Source: Gerris lacustris (lineage: Eukaryota > Arthropoda > Insecta > Hemiptera > Gerridae). From it: a stretch of 64,000 nt of DNA. Under the pieces are notes generated by a model. The model had not been told where the DNA came from. It saw only the letters and a list, made by a program, of their open reading frames with translations, and did no database searches. This document shows, piece after piece, positions 11,468 to 22,044 of the stretch (the first letter of the stretch is position 1; the number at the start of each line of letters is the position of its first letter). The DNA lies in contig OX578285.1 of the NCBI GenBank assembly GCA_951217055.1, positions 59,617,102 to 59,681,101 of the forward strand, in the 5' to 3' direction. A program made the position numbers and the translations under genes.

Positions 11468-12862
11468 TTTAATAGCCTTAAACAGCTTTCAAAAAAGCTA
11501 CACGTTAAGCGCTATAGAGAAGTTGTTTGAAGTTAAGAGTAAAAAAATCAAAGATTAAGTATCATGAGAAAAAATATGATGACTGTCAATTGAAGGAACA
11601 CATGAGAACTAGGATTGATTTAAGGTTGGACAGAGTGGTAATGGAAATGTTATTATTGCAGTGGAATAAATTATTAATTTGATAGACAGAGCGGACAAGA
11701 GGGCTGATATTGGATAACTCCTTAATGTAAGCAAATCTGCTGGCACGTTTTCCTAAAGGAAGGACAATAACATGAGACTTAACCTCGTGACAGCAGTAGT
11801 CACCTATTAGAGCCTTGGATAGATATAAAATTTCAAAAGCCCTTCTTCTATCGTATAAGGTGTAAAGACCCAGGGCGTTAGAAAGAGATTCGTAAGAATA
11901 GTAAATCCTATTATAGAAGAATCGAAGATAGCAAATCCTGACAAATAAACGCTGAATTCTTTCGATCTGATCAGAGCGAACTTGAAAAAGGTTATTCCAC
12001 ACTGGGACAGCATATTCGAGAAGCGGTCTTACAAGGGCAATATAAAGACGAAGGAAGCACTTTATTGATAAGCCATGACAAACACGGCGAATTAAACCTA
12101 GGCGACGGGAAGCTTTTGCAACTATTGAGTCGACGTACTCGTTGAATTTGAGCTTAGAATCCAATAGAACTCCTAGATCAGAGACTGAAGAAACACGTTT
12201 AAGCGGAGAGCCATTAACGAAGTAGTCGAAGTGCATTGGACAGCGACGACGACTGAAACTGATAACTACTGATTTATCAGCATTAATACTCATTTTATTC
12301 GTATTGCACCACAACAAGATGTTATTAATATTAGTTTGTAAGAAAGAGCAGGATGAATCGTTGGAGACGTCTAAATATATTTTTAAATCATCAGCAAATA
12401 GAAGGAAGGGACATTTAATAACAGAACAAAGATCATTTATGAAGATGAGAAAGAGAAGAGGTCCAAGGATAGAGCCTTGGTGGACTCCAGAGGTGGTGAT
12501 GTAGGCGGATGACAATCTATTATTTATCTTTACTTGGCATGTTCTGGTGGAAAGGTAGCTATGGAAAAATGATAACAACTGGGGAGAAAAACCAATGGAC
12601 TGAAGTTTTTTAAGGAGAATATCATGGTTAACGAGGTCGAATGCCTTCTTAAGGTCGAAATAGATACAATCTACCTGAGAACCTTTAGAGACGCGAGAAG
12701 CAAGATAGGAGAAAAGGGAAACCAGATTAGTAGTAGTGGATTTTTTAGGGACAAAGCCATGTTGATTGGGATGTAACATTGGATATACAAGGGGGCTAAG
12801 AAATGAGTGAAGAGTACGTTCAAAAATTTTTTTTAATAACTTTAATATTTTTTTATTTTTTT
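11431..12862 (-). mobile_element. 5'-truncated LINE insertion
   Basis: A T run of ~32 bp at 11431-11462 is the poly(A) tail read on the minus strand. The body extends right to ~12830 and is cut off within RT, the usual 5' truncation of target-primed insertion. AACTT beside the tail and AACTT at ~12864-12868 could be the target duplication. It sits inside the arm of the foldback element 11300-13275. Confidence 0.8.
11586..12779 (-). CDS. LINE reverse transcriptase, 3' part of ORF2
   Basis: This open frame of 397 codons lacks stops and codes for most of a non-LTR reverse transcriptase of the Jockey/CR1 type. Seen in order are HGFVPKKST (RT motif 2 region), CIYFDLKKAFDLVNHD (motif A, catalytic Asp), SGVHQGSILGPLLFLIFIND (motif B), FADDLKIY (motif C, catalytic Asp pair), MSINADKS and then LGVLLDSKL. 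The thumb and C-terminal end ISPLVRSVYQINN follow. In-frame codons continue 5' to ~12825, but the endonuclease and N-terminal RT are missing, so the start ATG is not a true start. The C-terminal end resembles the fragment at 39126-39374. It is probably inactive but recently inserted. Confidence 0.9.
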   Translation of the reverse strand: MLHPNQHGFVPKKSTTTNLVSLFSYLASRVSKGSQVDCIYFDLKKAFDLVNHDILLKKLQSIGFSPQLLSFFHSYLSTRTCQVKINNRLSSAYITTSGVHQGSILGPLLFLIFINDLCSVIKCPFLLFADDLKIYLDVSNDSSCSFLQTNINNILLWCNTNKMSINADKSVVISFSRRRCPMHFDYFVNGSPLKRVSSVSDLGVLLDSKLKFNEYVDSIVAKASRRLGLIRRVCHGLSIKCFLRLYIALVRPLLEYAVPVWNNLFQVRSDQIERIQRLFVRICYLRFFYNRIYYSYESLSNALGLYTLYDRRRAFEILYLSKALIGDYCCHEVKSHVIVLPLGKRASRFAYIKELSNISPLVRSVYQINNLFHCNNNISITTLSNLKSILVLMCSFN

Positions 12863-13394
12863 AATAACTTAGATATTTATCAGCTTATTCTCCTTGGCGG
12901 ATGAGGAAAGCCTTTTAACAGTGTTGTTGAAGGCTCTTCTCGATGCCACAATGATCATCGCTGTAAATCTTTCCCATTATCGAAAAGCAAATAAAATAGA
13001 AATAAGTAATATTCAGATTAAGCTTTTAAGGAATGACCCCATGCAACTACTACTTTCTTTGCAGAGGATGCGTGGAATACAACCAGTTGACTTTGAGTAG
13101 TACTGCAGGCACACCGCCAAGGAGAATAAGCTGATAAGTATCTAAGTTGACAGTGTTGGGTCAGGAGAAAGTTCCAACATCACTTTGCGGGACAGAAAGT
13201 TGATTTAACAACTTTTTTGGACCGCAGACTTGGCGGGGTGTTTCATTTTTACCACGTAAGTGGTTTTTGGTCAGATAAAAAATTGTAATAAAAATAAATG
13301 TATGGTTATTCAATGTAATACTTTAATTATTTCATTACCATATAAAATTGTGTAAGGGGATGGGGGGGGGGGGGGGGGGCGTGGTAAAAAATAC

Positions 13395-14076
13395 TTTGGG
13401 AACCACTGGTTTAAGTAGTACCCTATTGATGGTGTTGTTTAAAATGCTAAAAAGCTTACTTTGAACTATCCTATGGGTCTGATATTCTCAAAACACATAA
13501 AAAAAACTTCTGATAAAGTATTTTTTTGCCACTGAACTGGACTACAACCATATAAATACATCGAAAAGACCATAGTTATAAAAAACGTATTTTGTCAATA
13601 AAAAATAAAATAATATTTTTTTCGAAATTTCCAAAAACTGGTATCTTTACTTTTGGTCGAAGAATGTTCAGGATTTTTTTTGTTCAGATTTTTTGCACTT
13701 CACATAAGCGAGATAGAGGGGGGGGGGGCACGTTTCACACCCACTTCAAGCTTGCCTACGCTCGCCCTATCAAAGCTTATAACCAAATAATTATATATTT
13801 CTGTAATCAGCTCCACGTACCCTTTCATATCATACCCCTCACGGAGTCGAAAAAAAATGTTAACCCTTAAGTTTTTTTCCCCTAATTTTTTGAAAAATGT
13901 TTTTTTATAAGTCTCTATATTTTTAACATGTGTGGGTAGGTTTAATAAGACATATACATGCCAAATTTCAAAGTGATCGGACGAAAGGTGTAGCCGTGAG
14001 AGCAGGCGACCGGACGGACGCATAGACACACGCAGGAAAATATTAGGGTCCTTAGTTTTGCCTACGGACCCTAAAA
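13395..14076 (+). mobile_element. Family A repeat, copy 4
   Basis: Begins after the hAT-like TTTGGGAACCACTGG with GTAGTACCCTATTG. It carries a long G tract at ~13718-13728, has the GACCGGACGGACG block near 14007, and ends with GCCTACGGACCCT near 14073. It lies beside a further copy at 14460-15103. Confidence 0.75.
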
Positions 14077-14103
14077 ACTATTAATAGTTAGTGCATTAGT
14101 CAT

Positions 14104-14283
14104 CTTTAACAACATCATAGCGGTGTCGCTGTTGGTTTTACTAAAATATTGCATTTGAAAAAAAATGTTTGTCTCATTTTAAATGTCTTGGAATTTTAAA
14201 AATCGGAGACATAAAATGTTTTCGTTCTCAAAAGTGAACACAATGCTTCCTATACCTTCGGTAAGCTCGGAAGCAAAATATTA
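14104..14283. repeat. Family B repeat, internally deleted copy
   Basis: Keeps the left block CATAGCGGTGTCGCTGTTGG and the right block CGGTAAGCTCGGAAGCAAAA, but lacks the ~270 bp between them that are present at 8095-8550. Confidence 0.7.
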
Positions 14284-14286
14284 TAG

Positions 14287-14436
14287 AAATATATAACAAT
14301 AATTAAACGATTTTTAATGAAACAGAATAATTGGTGAAGGGTCCTATACTGTGACGTATCCTGATATCTCGCGGATAAAAGCTGAACTGCTCCTAATCAA
14401 TAAAGCTACTTCTTTCTCAATGAATTCAAAGATGTT
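14287..14436 (+). repeat. Partial third copy of duplication flank
   Basis: The ~148 bp from AACAATAATTAAACG to AAAGATGTTTAAAAA match 7675-7823 and 15105-15252. At this locus the block therefore stands on both sides of family A copy 5, as a direct repeat flanking it. Confidence 0.8.
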
Positions 14437-15465
14437 TAAAAAATAGGGGTAATTTTATAAAATAGAGGTGGCGAAATGCTAAAAAGCTTACTTTGAACTA
14501 TCCTATGGGTCTGATATTCTCAAAACACATAAAAAAAACTTCTGATAAAGTATTTATTTGCCACTGAACTGGACTACAACCATATAAATACATCGAAAAG
14601 ACCATAGTTGTAAAAAACCGTATTTTGTCAATAAAAAATAAAATAATATTTTTTTCGAATTTTCCAAAAAGTGGTATCTTTACTTTTGGTCGAAGAATGT
14701 ACAGGAATTTTTTCAGATTTTTTGCACTTCACATAAGCGACGTAGAAGGGGTGGACACGTTTCTCACCCACTTCAAGCTTGCCTATGCTCGCCTTATCAA
14801 AGTTATAACCAAAGAATTATATATGTTTGTAATCAGCTCGACGTACCCTTTCATATGATACCCCTCACGGTGTCGAAAAAAAAGTTTAACCCTTAAGTTT
14901 TTTTACCCTAATATTTTATAAAAAATATTATTTTTAAGTCCCTATATTTTTAAAATATGTGGGTAGGTACAAGACATATACATGCCAAATTTCAAAGTGA
15001 TCAGACGAAAGGTGTAGCCGTGAGAGCAGGCGACCGGACGGACGGACAGGCACACGCAGGAAAATAAAAGGGTCCTTGGTTTTGCCTACGGACCCTAATA
15101 AATAACAATAATTAAACGATTTTTAATGAAACAGAATAATTGGTGAAGGGTCCTATACTGTGACGTTTCCTGATATCTCGCGGATAAAAGCTGAACTGCT
15201 CGTAATCAATAAAGCTACTTCTTTCTCAATGAATTCAAAGATGTTTAAAAAACGTCTACCTATATAACTGCAAAATTAAGATCTTCGTTAACAGAAATTT
15301 TAATTTCGACATAATAATCTACAGACATAGTTACGTTCATCTTTTTTAACTTATCCTTGCCTTAAAGGAAAAGTATTGTGTTTACCCCAAAAATCCTAAA
15401 CCGAGATTTCAACAGAAATATTCGATTTGGCTTTTTTAAGACGATTTTAGTGGTTATTAGATGTC
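14430..15465 (+). repeat. 1.03-kb segmental duplication, unit 2 (contains family A copy 5)
   Basis: Near-identical to 7006-8039, including the non-repetitive right flank. A few differences are visible, for example GTCTACC here against GTCTACA, and ATTAAGATC against ATTAGGATC. The high identity against much lower identity to other family A copies indicates a recent duplication. Confidence 0.85.
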
Positions 15466-15526
15466 TGTCTGTCTATCGGTGTGTATATATACACACAGAT
15501 ATTTGTCTATATCTGTAATATTGCGT

Positions 15527-15556
15527 CTCTGGACACATAAATGTGTCCAGAGACGC
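15527..15556. repeat. Perfect 14-bp hairpin
   Basis: GTCTCTGGACACAT, a two-base AA spacer, then its exact reverse complement. It lies beside a TATATATACACACA stretch (15484-15500). There is no adjacent T run or gene that would make it a known RNA signal. Confidence 0.7.
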
Positions 15557-15659
15557 AACTAGACCTGCAGTGCTCGTGTGCTAGATTTTTTTGAGGCCTC
15601 CCTCCTAGGTGACTAAATATTTTTATCTCCAGTAGGAAAAAAAAGTTATGATTTTAAAT

Positions 15660-15760
15660 TAGTTTAGAGGGACTAAAACAGGTCTTTTCATCCCTAACTC
15701 AAAAAGTAGGGAGAAAAAGTAAAAGTAGGGCGAAAAAGTAAAGTAGGGCAAAAAAGTAAA
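15660..15760. repeat. Short degenerate tandem repeat (AAAGTAGGGCGAAA-like)
   Basis: Four units of ~16-19 bp built on AAAAAGTA(AA)GTAGGG(C/A). Non-coding. Confidence 0.6.
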
Positions 15761-16079
15761 TATTGCAACTTAATTATTTTATAAATAGTAGAAAATGTAT
15801 GGCTAATGTAATAAAGTTGTCGTTGTCGAAATCAGGTTGGCGGCACTGCGCTTTTTTGACCATGTTTATCTTTGTTTACAACATTATAACCTGCATATAA
15901 ATAACCTTCTATTTGAGTTTAATTCCAATTCTTATTTGTTTTTAATATTGAATCTCTTATATCTGCTATTAAAAGTGTTAATAATTATTGTTATTTATTA
16001 AAATATTAAATAAAAACTGTGCAATGGACGAAAATGTGTATCTTTTTTCTACTGGAGATAAAATATTGTATGTACCTCG

Positions 16080-16249
16080 TGAGTAAAGTGCCATTATTCC
16101 CTTCGCGATAATTATCTCCCTCGGCTGCGCCTCGGGAATTAAAGATTCTAATTCCCTCGGCTTCGCCTCGGGATTTAGGGACCATGGTTCCTTCGGCTTC
16201 GCCTCAAGAACCAACTTTTTCGCTCAGGGAATAATGGCTTACTTTACTC
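16080..16249. mobile_element. Small palindromic MITE with C/G-rich hairpins
   Basis: Ends are inverted: GAGTAAAGTGCCATTATTCC on the left (16080) and GGAATAATGGCTTACTTTACTC on the right (to ~16247). Inside, CCTCGGCTTCGCCTCGGG-type palindromes repeat three times, at ~16114, 16155 and 16193. At ~168 bp it could fold into one cruciform. The 78-codon minus ORF here is a translation of these repeats. Confidence 0.75.
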
Positions 16250-16985
16250 CCTAGGTGCATAAATAACTATTGTCCCCTCATTTTTTAGGACACACATAAG
16301 TTTTGTAAGAAATAGCAACAAAAATATTATTTTATGACAAAAAAAAAAGTTTTTTTTTAACTACATTATAATATGCATATACAAGGTGTCCACCTAACAT
16401 GAACCACTCATTATCTCCGGAACTACTGCAGACAGAAAGACGCGGTTAGCGTGGTTCTATGTTAACTTAATGTGCCTACAGAAAAAATGCTAAGCACTTT
16501 GAGCACTAAAGTGCTCAAGTACTTAAAATAAGAAAAAAAATATGTTTGGTGTCGTGGGACACCCGGTAGGAACGAAGTTCCTTACGCTTTATGTTAAATA
16601 TAAATTATATAACTAGGCATCGCGTGGCTCTATCATTGAAGCGAGCGTATTGTAATAAAATACTGAACATTGAAATTTATTAATCATGATGAATTCATAG
16701 TTGATGATAAGTGGAAGAGGGTAGTGTGAGGTAGAGTGGGGGTACTCGGTACAAAGCTTTACTTCCTAAACAAACCTATGCACTATAAGAATCTTAACCA
16801 TCCGTACTAACTTTTATATTATTATAAATGTATCACTTCATTACTCAAATACTACTGCTTGTATCACGTTGAAATTTTACATACTTGTTTCAATTGTACT
16901 TTAGCCGATGTACATGAAGTTTTATTAAAATCGTTACGTTAGAACGTAAGATATTGGTAAAAAGGTTGTTTTCTCTATTTTAAAC
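16250..16985. other. No gene recognised
   Basis: AT-rich repeats without supported coding potential. One block (16381-16600) with GTGTCCACCTAACATGAACC on the left and GTGGGACACCCGG on the right may be a further decayed mobile element. Confidence 0.4.
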
Positions 16986-16989
16986 GTTG

Positions 16990-17298
16990 AGGTCCGCTTT
17001 AATAGTTTTAGCGATCTTTATTAATTCATAGCAGTGTCGTTGTTGGTTTTACTAAAAAATGTTGTTTGAAAAAAATGTTCGTCTCATCGAATAGGTGATG
17101 ATAGAATTTTTTCCCGTCCTGAAATTCCAATTTTAAATTTAAAGCTCACGTTTACGCGAGCATTGCGCGCGAACGACGGATCACGCTGTCCAACGAACTT
17201 AGCCTGAGTATTAGTAAAAGGAAGATGTATAACAAATTTCAACAAAATCGGTCAACTTTTACTCAAGTTATCGTCGGACACGTAAACGTTACACACAC

Positions 17299-17333
<35 letters not shown>

Positions 17334-17345
17334 GGCAGACAAGAT
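16990..17345. repeat. Family B repeat, copy 3
   Basis: Matches 8095-8430 in order: CATAGCAGTGTCGTTGTTGG, CTCACGTTTACGCGAGC, CAACGAACTTAGCCTGAG. It ends in an expanded (CAGA)n array at 17299-17340, where copy 1 has only a few units. Confidence 0.7.
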
Positions 17346-17452
17346 GCATATTTCGTTGAATGTAAGAAGCTCGCTTACGCTCGCTTCAATTACAGTGCTA
17401 AGTATATATGATACTGCCCCGACAATCGTCCTCTTCTCCCCATTCTTGAATG

Positions 17453-17474
17453 CCCCCCCCCCCCCCCCCCCCCC
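17453..17474. repeat. 22-base poly(C) tract
   Basis: An uninterrupted C run, one of several long G/C homopolymers in this window (also 13362-13379, 20109-20129, 36629-36647, 43250-43264, 61376-61396). All are inside repeats. Confidence 0.9.
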
Positions 17475-18021
17475 GTTTTCAATGCCAAACAATTATTTAG
17501 GAGAGATTAGCAAGGAGGAGTTAAAGACCTTTAATATGTAATGCAAAGTTTCATGTTTTTATAAGTTATTGGAACTGTACAGAGTGGCAGACAGATAAAG
17601 ACAGGAACGATACTATAATGATTTCTTTTTTTTGGGGGGGGGGGTTGCTAACGAAACCCTAAAAAGGCAAGACTGTGGCTTTATCGTTACCACCCCGTGA
17701 CTGAGACCATCCCGTGACCGATAATGGGAAACAAACTTAATGTGTAAAAAGTCGGACGCTGGGCCGAGACCTGTTAAGAGGTGGCTCGGAACTTTTCCTC
17801 ACCATATTATTCCAAAGTGACGGCAACGGCAGATATTAAGTTGAAATATGGTGGAATTAATTAAAGGTATAATTGGTGTGAATTTCAGCTCAATGGGCAA
17901 AATTGTTTCGAAATTATACAACGTTAAAGTTTCAGAGTTCAAAAGACGATATTTTCAAAATATCGGCAGATATCTAAACGAAATTCAGTGCAAATGTTAG
18001 TCTTGTAAAGAGGTATAATTG

Positions 18022-18062
<41 letters not shown>

Positions 18063-18117
18063 TGAAAAAAGGTTTTATTTTTAAAAAAAAAAAAATTGTA
18101 CACAAGTCTCAACTTTC

Positions 18118-18252
18118 TAGCTTAAAAACAGTGGGTATTATGCGTGACACAGTCAGACAACCAGCTAAAACCTCTCAAATGATCTCTTAAAAACAGTGGG
18201 TATTATGCGTGACACAGTCAGACAACCAGCTAAAACCTCTCAAATGATCTCT
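18118..18252. repeat. Exact 66-bp tandem duplication
   Basis: The segment starting CTTAAAAACAGTGGGTATTA at ~18120 is repeated without visible change from ~18186, and is followed by the first bases of a third unit (CTTAAAAACA). Identity suggests a very recent slippage or assembly event. Confidence 0.85.
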
Positions 18253-18894
18253 TAAAAACACACAAATTAGATAACTCGGATAAACTCTCGATTTCGGATT
18301 TTTTAAATGAAACAATACTTTTCCTATAAAGCTTCGGAGTGGAGAGTAGAAGTAAAAAATATAGTTATATGGGTGGGTGGCCTGGATGCTTCGTATAAGG
18401 GTGGGCTAATAAAACTCAACAGAAAATTTATTGTTAAGTTTTACGGGACCCTTTTTTTCTTATAATACATGAAATAGATGTATATTTTGCTCTGTTATCT
18501 CTTACTAGGGCTCCACACAATGTTTAATAACTTATAATTATTTTTTACTTTCTCATATATGTACAGTAGGTATATTATAATTATAATATGTAGGGTGTTC
18601 TGAACCAGGTGTCAACACTTAAGGTGGTATTGAGAAAATCCCACGTAACTGTTTAAGAGATGCTTATGCCCAGAGTTTTATTTGATTTAATTTTGTCGTG
18701 GACGCCACCTGATGACATGATTTGTGTTGATTTTGATTCAATGTGTTTAAATTTAACTCCTACTTTCTCCTAAAAATTAGACAAAAATACATAAATATAC
18801 ACAAAAAATTAACATAATACATAATACGACATAAATACATAAAATTTATATTTTATTGATTGTTATTTTTAAGTAGGGTATTAAATTAAAGGTG

Positions 18895-19475
18895 TTAAAA
18901 TTTGGATCACAAATATATATAGTGTTTCCAAAATGGCGGCTATTTTACCTTCAAAATTATTAAAACAAAACTAAAAAAAAAAATCCCCCCCCCGCTACCC
19001 CGTTAAGGACAAATCCTAAAAATAAAACAAAAATACATAAAGAAACATGGGTGGTCCAATGATATGTGGCCGTAACTATGGCGGCCAAAAATTTATATTT
19101 TATTGATTGTTATTTTTAAGTAGGGTATGAAATTAAAGGTGTTATAATTTGGATCACAAATATATATAGTGTTTTCAAAATAGCGGCTATTTTACCTTCG
19201 AAATTATTAAAACAAAACGCAAATAGAAATCCCCCCCCCCCCCCTGCAACCCCATAAAGACAGGTCCTAAAAATAAGACAAAAACACATGAACATACATC
19301 TATGTTCCAATGATATTTCCGGGAGTTAATATAAAATAGTCAAATTTTAGAAATTTTAGGTGGCCGTAACTATGGCGACCCAATTTTTTTAATTTTTGAA
19401 AATTTTAGGTAGGGTATAATTTTAAAGGTATTGAAATCTGGATTACAAATATATTCGTGTTTCCGAAATGGCCTC
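18895..19475. repeat. Family D repeat array, left of cyclin locus
   Basis: Three partial units share GGTGGCCGTAACTATGGCG, TTTTTAAGTAGGGTAT, CACAAATATATATAGTG and AAAATGGCGGCTATTTTACC. Spacing is ~240-300 bp. The last unit stops after CCGAAATGGCC at ~19472, and the complementary remainder appears at 22045. Confidence 0.7.
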
Positions 19476-20108
19476 CCTTATTATCATCTATAGTTGGTTA
19501 CTCCTCTGTGTTTACTTTCCTTGGTTACTCCCCTAATTTATTTATATGAATTATTTTGATTATTTTTCCAGCCAATCAACGTTCATATTTGGGATGTAGA
19601 AAATCATTAGGGCTTTTGTTGGGTTGAGAATAGGGGGAAAGACAAGACAAATAAAGATAATATTCAAGGAGAAACGAGGGGAGAAACAATCTAAAGAAGG
19701 TGTAGGGATTGCTCTTCTTTAGATTGTTACTCCCCTTATTATAAAACACCTTCTATATTTTGCATATAAATTATTTTTGATGTACGTTAGGTGTAAAATT
19801 TTTGTTTACACCTAATTTTTTTATATTATTATTCTTAGCATCCTGCATAAAATACGAGGTTAAAATTATTATATATCTCAAAAATTATAAAATAATTTTT
19901 ATAATTTAGGGTAATCGTATCTTTTTTTAAACGCGGGGCCCATTGTATAAATATTAAAGAATAAGACAGAACAAATAAGTGAGATTAGTCTCATGCCCTA
20001 AACTTAAGACAGGGCCCTTAATTAGTTATAACACGAACTCACCGGAACCCCGTCCAAAAGCTCCCTAAGGACTTGTTTTCTTATTGTCAGTTGGGGGCCC
20101 CTCTAGTG

Positions 20109-20129
20109 CCCCCCCCCCCCCCCCCCCCC
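20109..20129. repeat. 21-base poly(C) tract
   Basis: C run followed by a GC-rich stretch (CACCGCGGGGGCTGCGG). It lies ~400 bp upstream of the cyclin start codon. Confidence 0.85.
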
Positions 20130-20177
20130 GCACCGCGGGGGCTGCGGAGGTCTATGCTTCGCCCCTGATTCATCCAT

Positions 20178-20272
20178 TGAAGTAGAGACTTCTATTTTAG
20201 TTGTTAACATTATTCTATTCACCACGTTCTCCTCTAATGCACTCTCTTCTGAAATTAGACACATCAGGTCCA
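20178..20272 (+). repeat. Dispersed repeat shared with 34745-34843
   Basis: The ~95 bp from GTAGAGACTTCTATTTTAG to ACACATCAGGTC are nearly identical in the two places. The copy here ends ~260 bp upstream of the cyclin ATG, so the upstream region of that gene is at least partly repeat-derived. Confidence 0.8.
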
Positions 20273-20533
20273 CACGTTTAAATAAAACCGAAAAAGAAAA
20301 AGAAATATTTGTTGAAAATATTTACAGATGAAGGTTGCCATTAGTTACGCACGGTTTTTATTATGACGCGTCTTACATCTATATTTTATATGTTATTTTC
20401 AACTCTAGAACCAACCTGCAATTATTATTCAATTCCTGTGTCAATAAATAATTGACAATTAAATCAAAACAAACAATAATAAATCATTTAAATTTTGCAA
20501 AAAAATTCAATAGTGTTCTTCATCGACTACTAG

Positions 20534-21943
20534 ATGCAAGAGATGGATCCAAATAGGACACAGACTCGTTCAGAGGTAAGCCCGAAAGAATCTATAACTT
20601 TAAAACCGGCATGTGTTTCTTTTACTGTTTGTGAACGGAAATCTGTTGGATCGCCGCTGAAACCAACTATAACAACCCGAAAATCAACGGGCCCTTCATT
20701 CAAACCTATAGTGTTCCAAGTTCAAGAAACAACTAAACGTGTAGTTAAACCTTTGGCTATCCAAGATTTAAACAGAGGATCAATCAAGCCTATTGAATCA
20801 GAAGTAAAACTTAAGGCTGATGTGAAACGTATTGCAGAGAATAATGAAAAGGCTCCTTCGACGAAAACAGTTGTTAAAAACAGATTATCTTCGATACCTG
20901 TTAATGATAGTAAACTTCAGCCCAAGAAACCAGAAGTTGCAATTGGAACTGCTGGTCCTTCCACTCTTCAGTCCCTCGGTAGAAAGAACTCAGATAATGG
21001 TAGTAAAGCTAAGGAATCAGCAAAGGCTCTCGCGACATATTCGATGTCTCGCGACTCGAGACATATCGATGCTCACAAGAAACTCTCTCCTGGTGTTAAA
21101 CACTCTGCTTTAGCATCCACAAACCTCATCAGCTATAGAGAATATGCATTTGACATATTTAAGTATTTAAAAAGCAGAGAAAACCTCTTCAAAGTGGGTA
21201 ATTATATGCCAAATCAAAAACATATATCAAAAAGCATGAGAGCTGTTATCGTGGACTGGCTAGTGGAAATACAACAATATTTTGGACTGAACCATGAGAC
21301 ACTGTATTTGGCGGTGAAAATAATCGACTTATATTTGTCAAAAGAAGGTATTCAGAAAGACCAACTACAATTTCTTGCTGCAACTGCAATGATAATTTCG
21401 TGTAAATACGATAATAGGTCCAACATTCCATCTATTCACGATTTAGTTCATCTTAAAAAGCGTGGTTTAACATTAAAAGATCTCACCATAATGGAGTACA
21501 AAATTTTAAATACTATAAATTATAATTTAGGATGCCCGCTTTCGTACGAACTCTTAAGAAATGTCGCCAGATGCGCCGAATTCAAGATGCCACTTCTTAC
21601 CCTGGCAAGGTATATCCTTGAATTATCACTAATGGAATATGATATGGCATTAGAGCCACAATCAAAGCTGGCTACAGCTGCTCTTTTCCTAGCTATCAAA
21701 ATGAAAAGGGAGAGTCCCGCATGGATTTTGACGCTGGAATATTTCACAGGTTACAAGGTGGAAGATTTCATGGACTTAGTTATAAACTTAAATGCGATGC
21801 TTCACCAGAAACCAAGAAAACAAATATCTACTATTAGGAAGAAATATTCTGATGACGTCTTCTTCCGTGTCTCCGAAATACCTCTCCTTGACGAACTTGA
21901 TTTTTCACCTCAATATTGCCGTAACAACCTAAAATCAATATAA
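20534..21943 (+). CDS. CycB3: Cyclin B3-like, intronless
   Basis: Encodes a 469-residue mitotic cyclin, the regulatory partner of CDK1-type kinases. The N-terminal ~195 residues are basic and low in complexity, with SPLK (possible CDK phosphorylation site). I find no RxxL..N destruction box or KEN box in them, unlike most B-type cyclins. The cyclin fold follows: EYAFDIFKYLK, MRAVIVDWLVEIQ (residues 235-247, the MRAIL/CDK-contact helix), LNHETLYLAVKIIDLYL, CKYDNR, and the second fold with PLSYELLRNVARCA, LTLARYILELSLMEYD and FTGYKVEDF. The LARYILELSLM and TIRKKYS segments favour B3 over B or A types. The whole frame is one exon, and the 3' flank has an A-rich run at 21992-22004, so a retrocopy is likely. 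A second in-frame Met is at 20543. The frame is undamaged, which suggests function or youth. Confidence 0.9.
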   Translation: MQEMDPNRTQTRSEVSPKESITLKPACVSFTVCERKSVGSPLKPTITTRKSTGPSFKPIVFQVQETTKRVVKPLAIQDLNRGSIKPIESEVKLKADVKRIAENNEKAPSTKTVVKNRLSSIPVNDSKLQPKKPEVAIGTAGPSTLQSLGRKNSDNGSKAKESAKALATYSMSRDSRHIDAHKKLSPGVKHSALASTNLISYREYAFDIFKYLKSRENLFKVGNYMPNQKHISKSMRAVIVDWLVEIQQYFGLNHETLYLAVKIIDLYLSKEGIQKDQLQFLAATAMIISCKYDNRSNIPSIHDLVHLKKRGLTLKDLTIMEYKILNTINYNLGCPLSYELLRNVARCAEFKMPLLTLARYILELSLMEYDMALEPQSKLATAALFLAIKMKRESPAWILTLEYFTGYKVEDFMDLVINLNAMLHQKPRKQISTIRKKYSDDVFFRVSEIPLLDELDFSPQYCRNNLKSI

Positions 21944-21984
21944 GGTATTTATTAATAATTCTTTAATATAATTTTATAATAATT

Positions 21985-22006
21985 ACATGTAATAAAAAAA
22001 AAAAAT
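21985..22006 (+). other. A-rich run after cyclin stop, possible fossil poly(A)
   Basis: GTAATAAAAAAAAAAAATT lies ~50 bp after the stop codon. It could be the tail of a retroposed mRNA or simply an AATAAA-like signal in AT-rich DNA. No clear target duplication was found. Confidence 0.4.
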
Positions 22007-22044
22007 TAAAGATTTTTGTACATTTAACATTTGTCTAAATGATA

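Larger units (their letters stand above)
11300..13275. mobile_element. Foldback DNA element with ~160-bp arms, split by a LINE
   Basis: The left arm (11300-11430) and right arm (13147-13275) are reverse complements, with shared blocks ACCACTTACGTGGT, GTCTGCGGTCC and CTCCTGACCCAACACTGTCAA. After removing the LINE at 11431-12862 the arm continues: 12867-12900 (ending CCTTGGCGG) mirrors 13112-13146 (starting CCGCCAAGG). A 68-codon ORF at 12894-13100 fills the loop and is unrecognised. The superfamily is undetermined because I could not fix the exact ends or a target duplication. Confidence 0.75.
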
